From Deltaproteobacteria bacterium (GTDB lineage: Bacteria; Desulfobacterota; Desulfobacteria; Desulfobacterales; SG8-13), in the NCBI GenBank assembly GCA_030670715.1, contig DAOVBC010000182.1, forward strand, positions 1 to 5,487: a stretch of 5,487 bases of DNA, in the 5' to 3' direction. How positions within the stretch are numbered: position 1 is the stretch's first letter; each line of letters starts with the position of its first letter. This document shows, piece after piece, positions 5,149 to 5,487 of the stretch. Below the pieces are notes generated by a model, which was not told where the DNA came from, searched no databases, and saw only the letters and a program-made list of their open reading frames with translations. The position numbers were made by a program, and so were the translations under genes.

Positions 5149-5487
5149 ATGTTGGAAAGCGGAGATCTGAGGAAAGGCTTGAAGCTGGAAATAGACGGTG
5201 AACCGTATGTGATTTTGCAATTTTCATTTGTTAAGCCCGGCAAGGGCCAGGCCCTGTACAAGTGCAAGTTGAAAAACATGATTACCGGTGCCCAGTTTGA
5301 CAGGACTTTTCGATCAGGAGAAAAATTTAATGAAGCAGACCTGGAAGGAACTGGGATGGAGTACCTGTACTATGACGGGGACCGCTATTGCTTTATGAAT
5401 ACTACGACCTATGATCAGGAGCTGTTAAGTGGCGACCAGATCGGAGATGCCATAAACTTTCTGAAGGAAAATACGGTCTGCAGCGTT
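5149..5487 (+). CDS. efp: Elongation factor P, N-terminal part (cut by window end)
   Basis: EF-P binds the ribosome between the P and E sites and relieves stalling at consecutive prolines. The window contains the first 113 codons, against roughly 185-190 residues in the whole family, so all of the N-terminal KOW-like domain and part of the central OB domain are seen. The start MLESGDLRKGLKLEIDGEPY and the segment SFVKPGKGQALYK (26-38) are typical. Lys32 at the tip of the PGKGQ loop corresponds to the residue that EpmA beta-lysylates in Escherichia coli, so a lysine-modified EF-P is likely; the modification genes are not in view. TYLYNDG-like and FMN-type motifs appear as MEYLYYDG (70-77) and CFMNTTTYDQ (81-90). 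It lies 36 nt after the TrpF-like gene and may share its transcript. The frame is open to the last base. Confidence 0.97.
   Translation, partial: MLESGDLRKGLKLEIDGEPYVILQFSFVKPGKGQALYKCKLKNMITGAQFDRTFRSGEKFNEADLEGTGMEYLYYDGDRYCFMNTTTYDQELLSGDQIGDAINFLKENTVCSV

Overview
The window looks like chromosomal DNA of a Gram-negative anaerobe. Desulfobacterota (a sulfate-reducer-like deltaproteobacterium) is my best guess. It rests on the style of the proteins, a larB in the guaA operon, a TrpF-like gene placed before efp, and AT-rich structured spacers. It is an inference; no rRNA or diagnostic marker is present.

Layout, left to right. (1) 1-489: a long non-coding stretch with two nested-hairpin elements (62-174 and 364-441) that share motifs in the same order, plus a good sigma70-type promoter (329-357). 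(2) 490-900 (+): a small unrecognised lipoprotein, closed by a rho-independent terminator (906-932). (3) 933-1105: a spacer facing a convergent operon. (4) 1106-4233 (-): a three-gene operon read right to left. It holds guaA (GMP synthase), an unrecognised single-pass membrane coiled-coil protein, and larB (nickel-pincer cofactor biosynthesis). The gene junctions are only 4 and 1 nt, and a clear promoter lies upstream of guaA at 4270-4298. (5) 4318-5112 (+): a divergent gene for a phosphoribosylanthranilate-isomerase-like TIM barrel that lacks the catalytic Cys of TrpF. (6) 5149-5487 (+): the first 113 codons of efp (elongation factor P), cut by the window end.

The minus operon links purine synthesis (GMP), an unknown envelope protein and the first step of nickel-pincer nucleotide synthesis. 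The last of these starts from a nicotinate dinucleotide, so the only shared theme is nucleotide chemistry, and co-transcription may be incidental. The plus genes 4318-5487 probably form a second transcription unit (36-nt gap) leading into efp.

The most interesting points are the TrpF-like protein with an altered active site, the two related structured elements in 1-489 (one may be a switch-like leader for the lipoprotein), and the unknown coiled-coil protein tightly coupled between guaA and larB.
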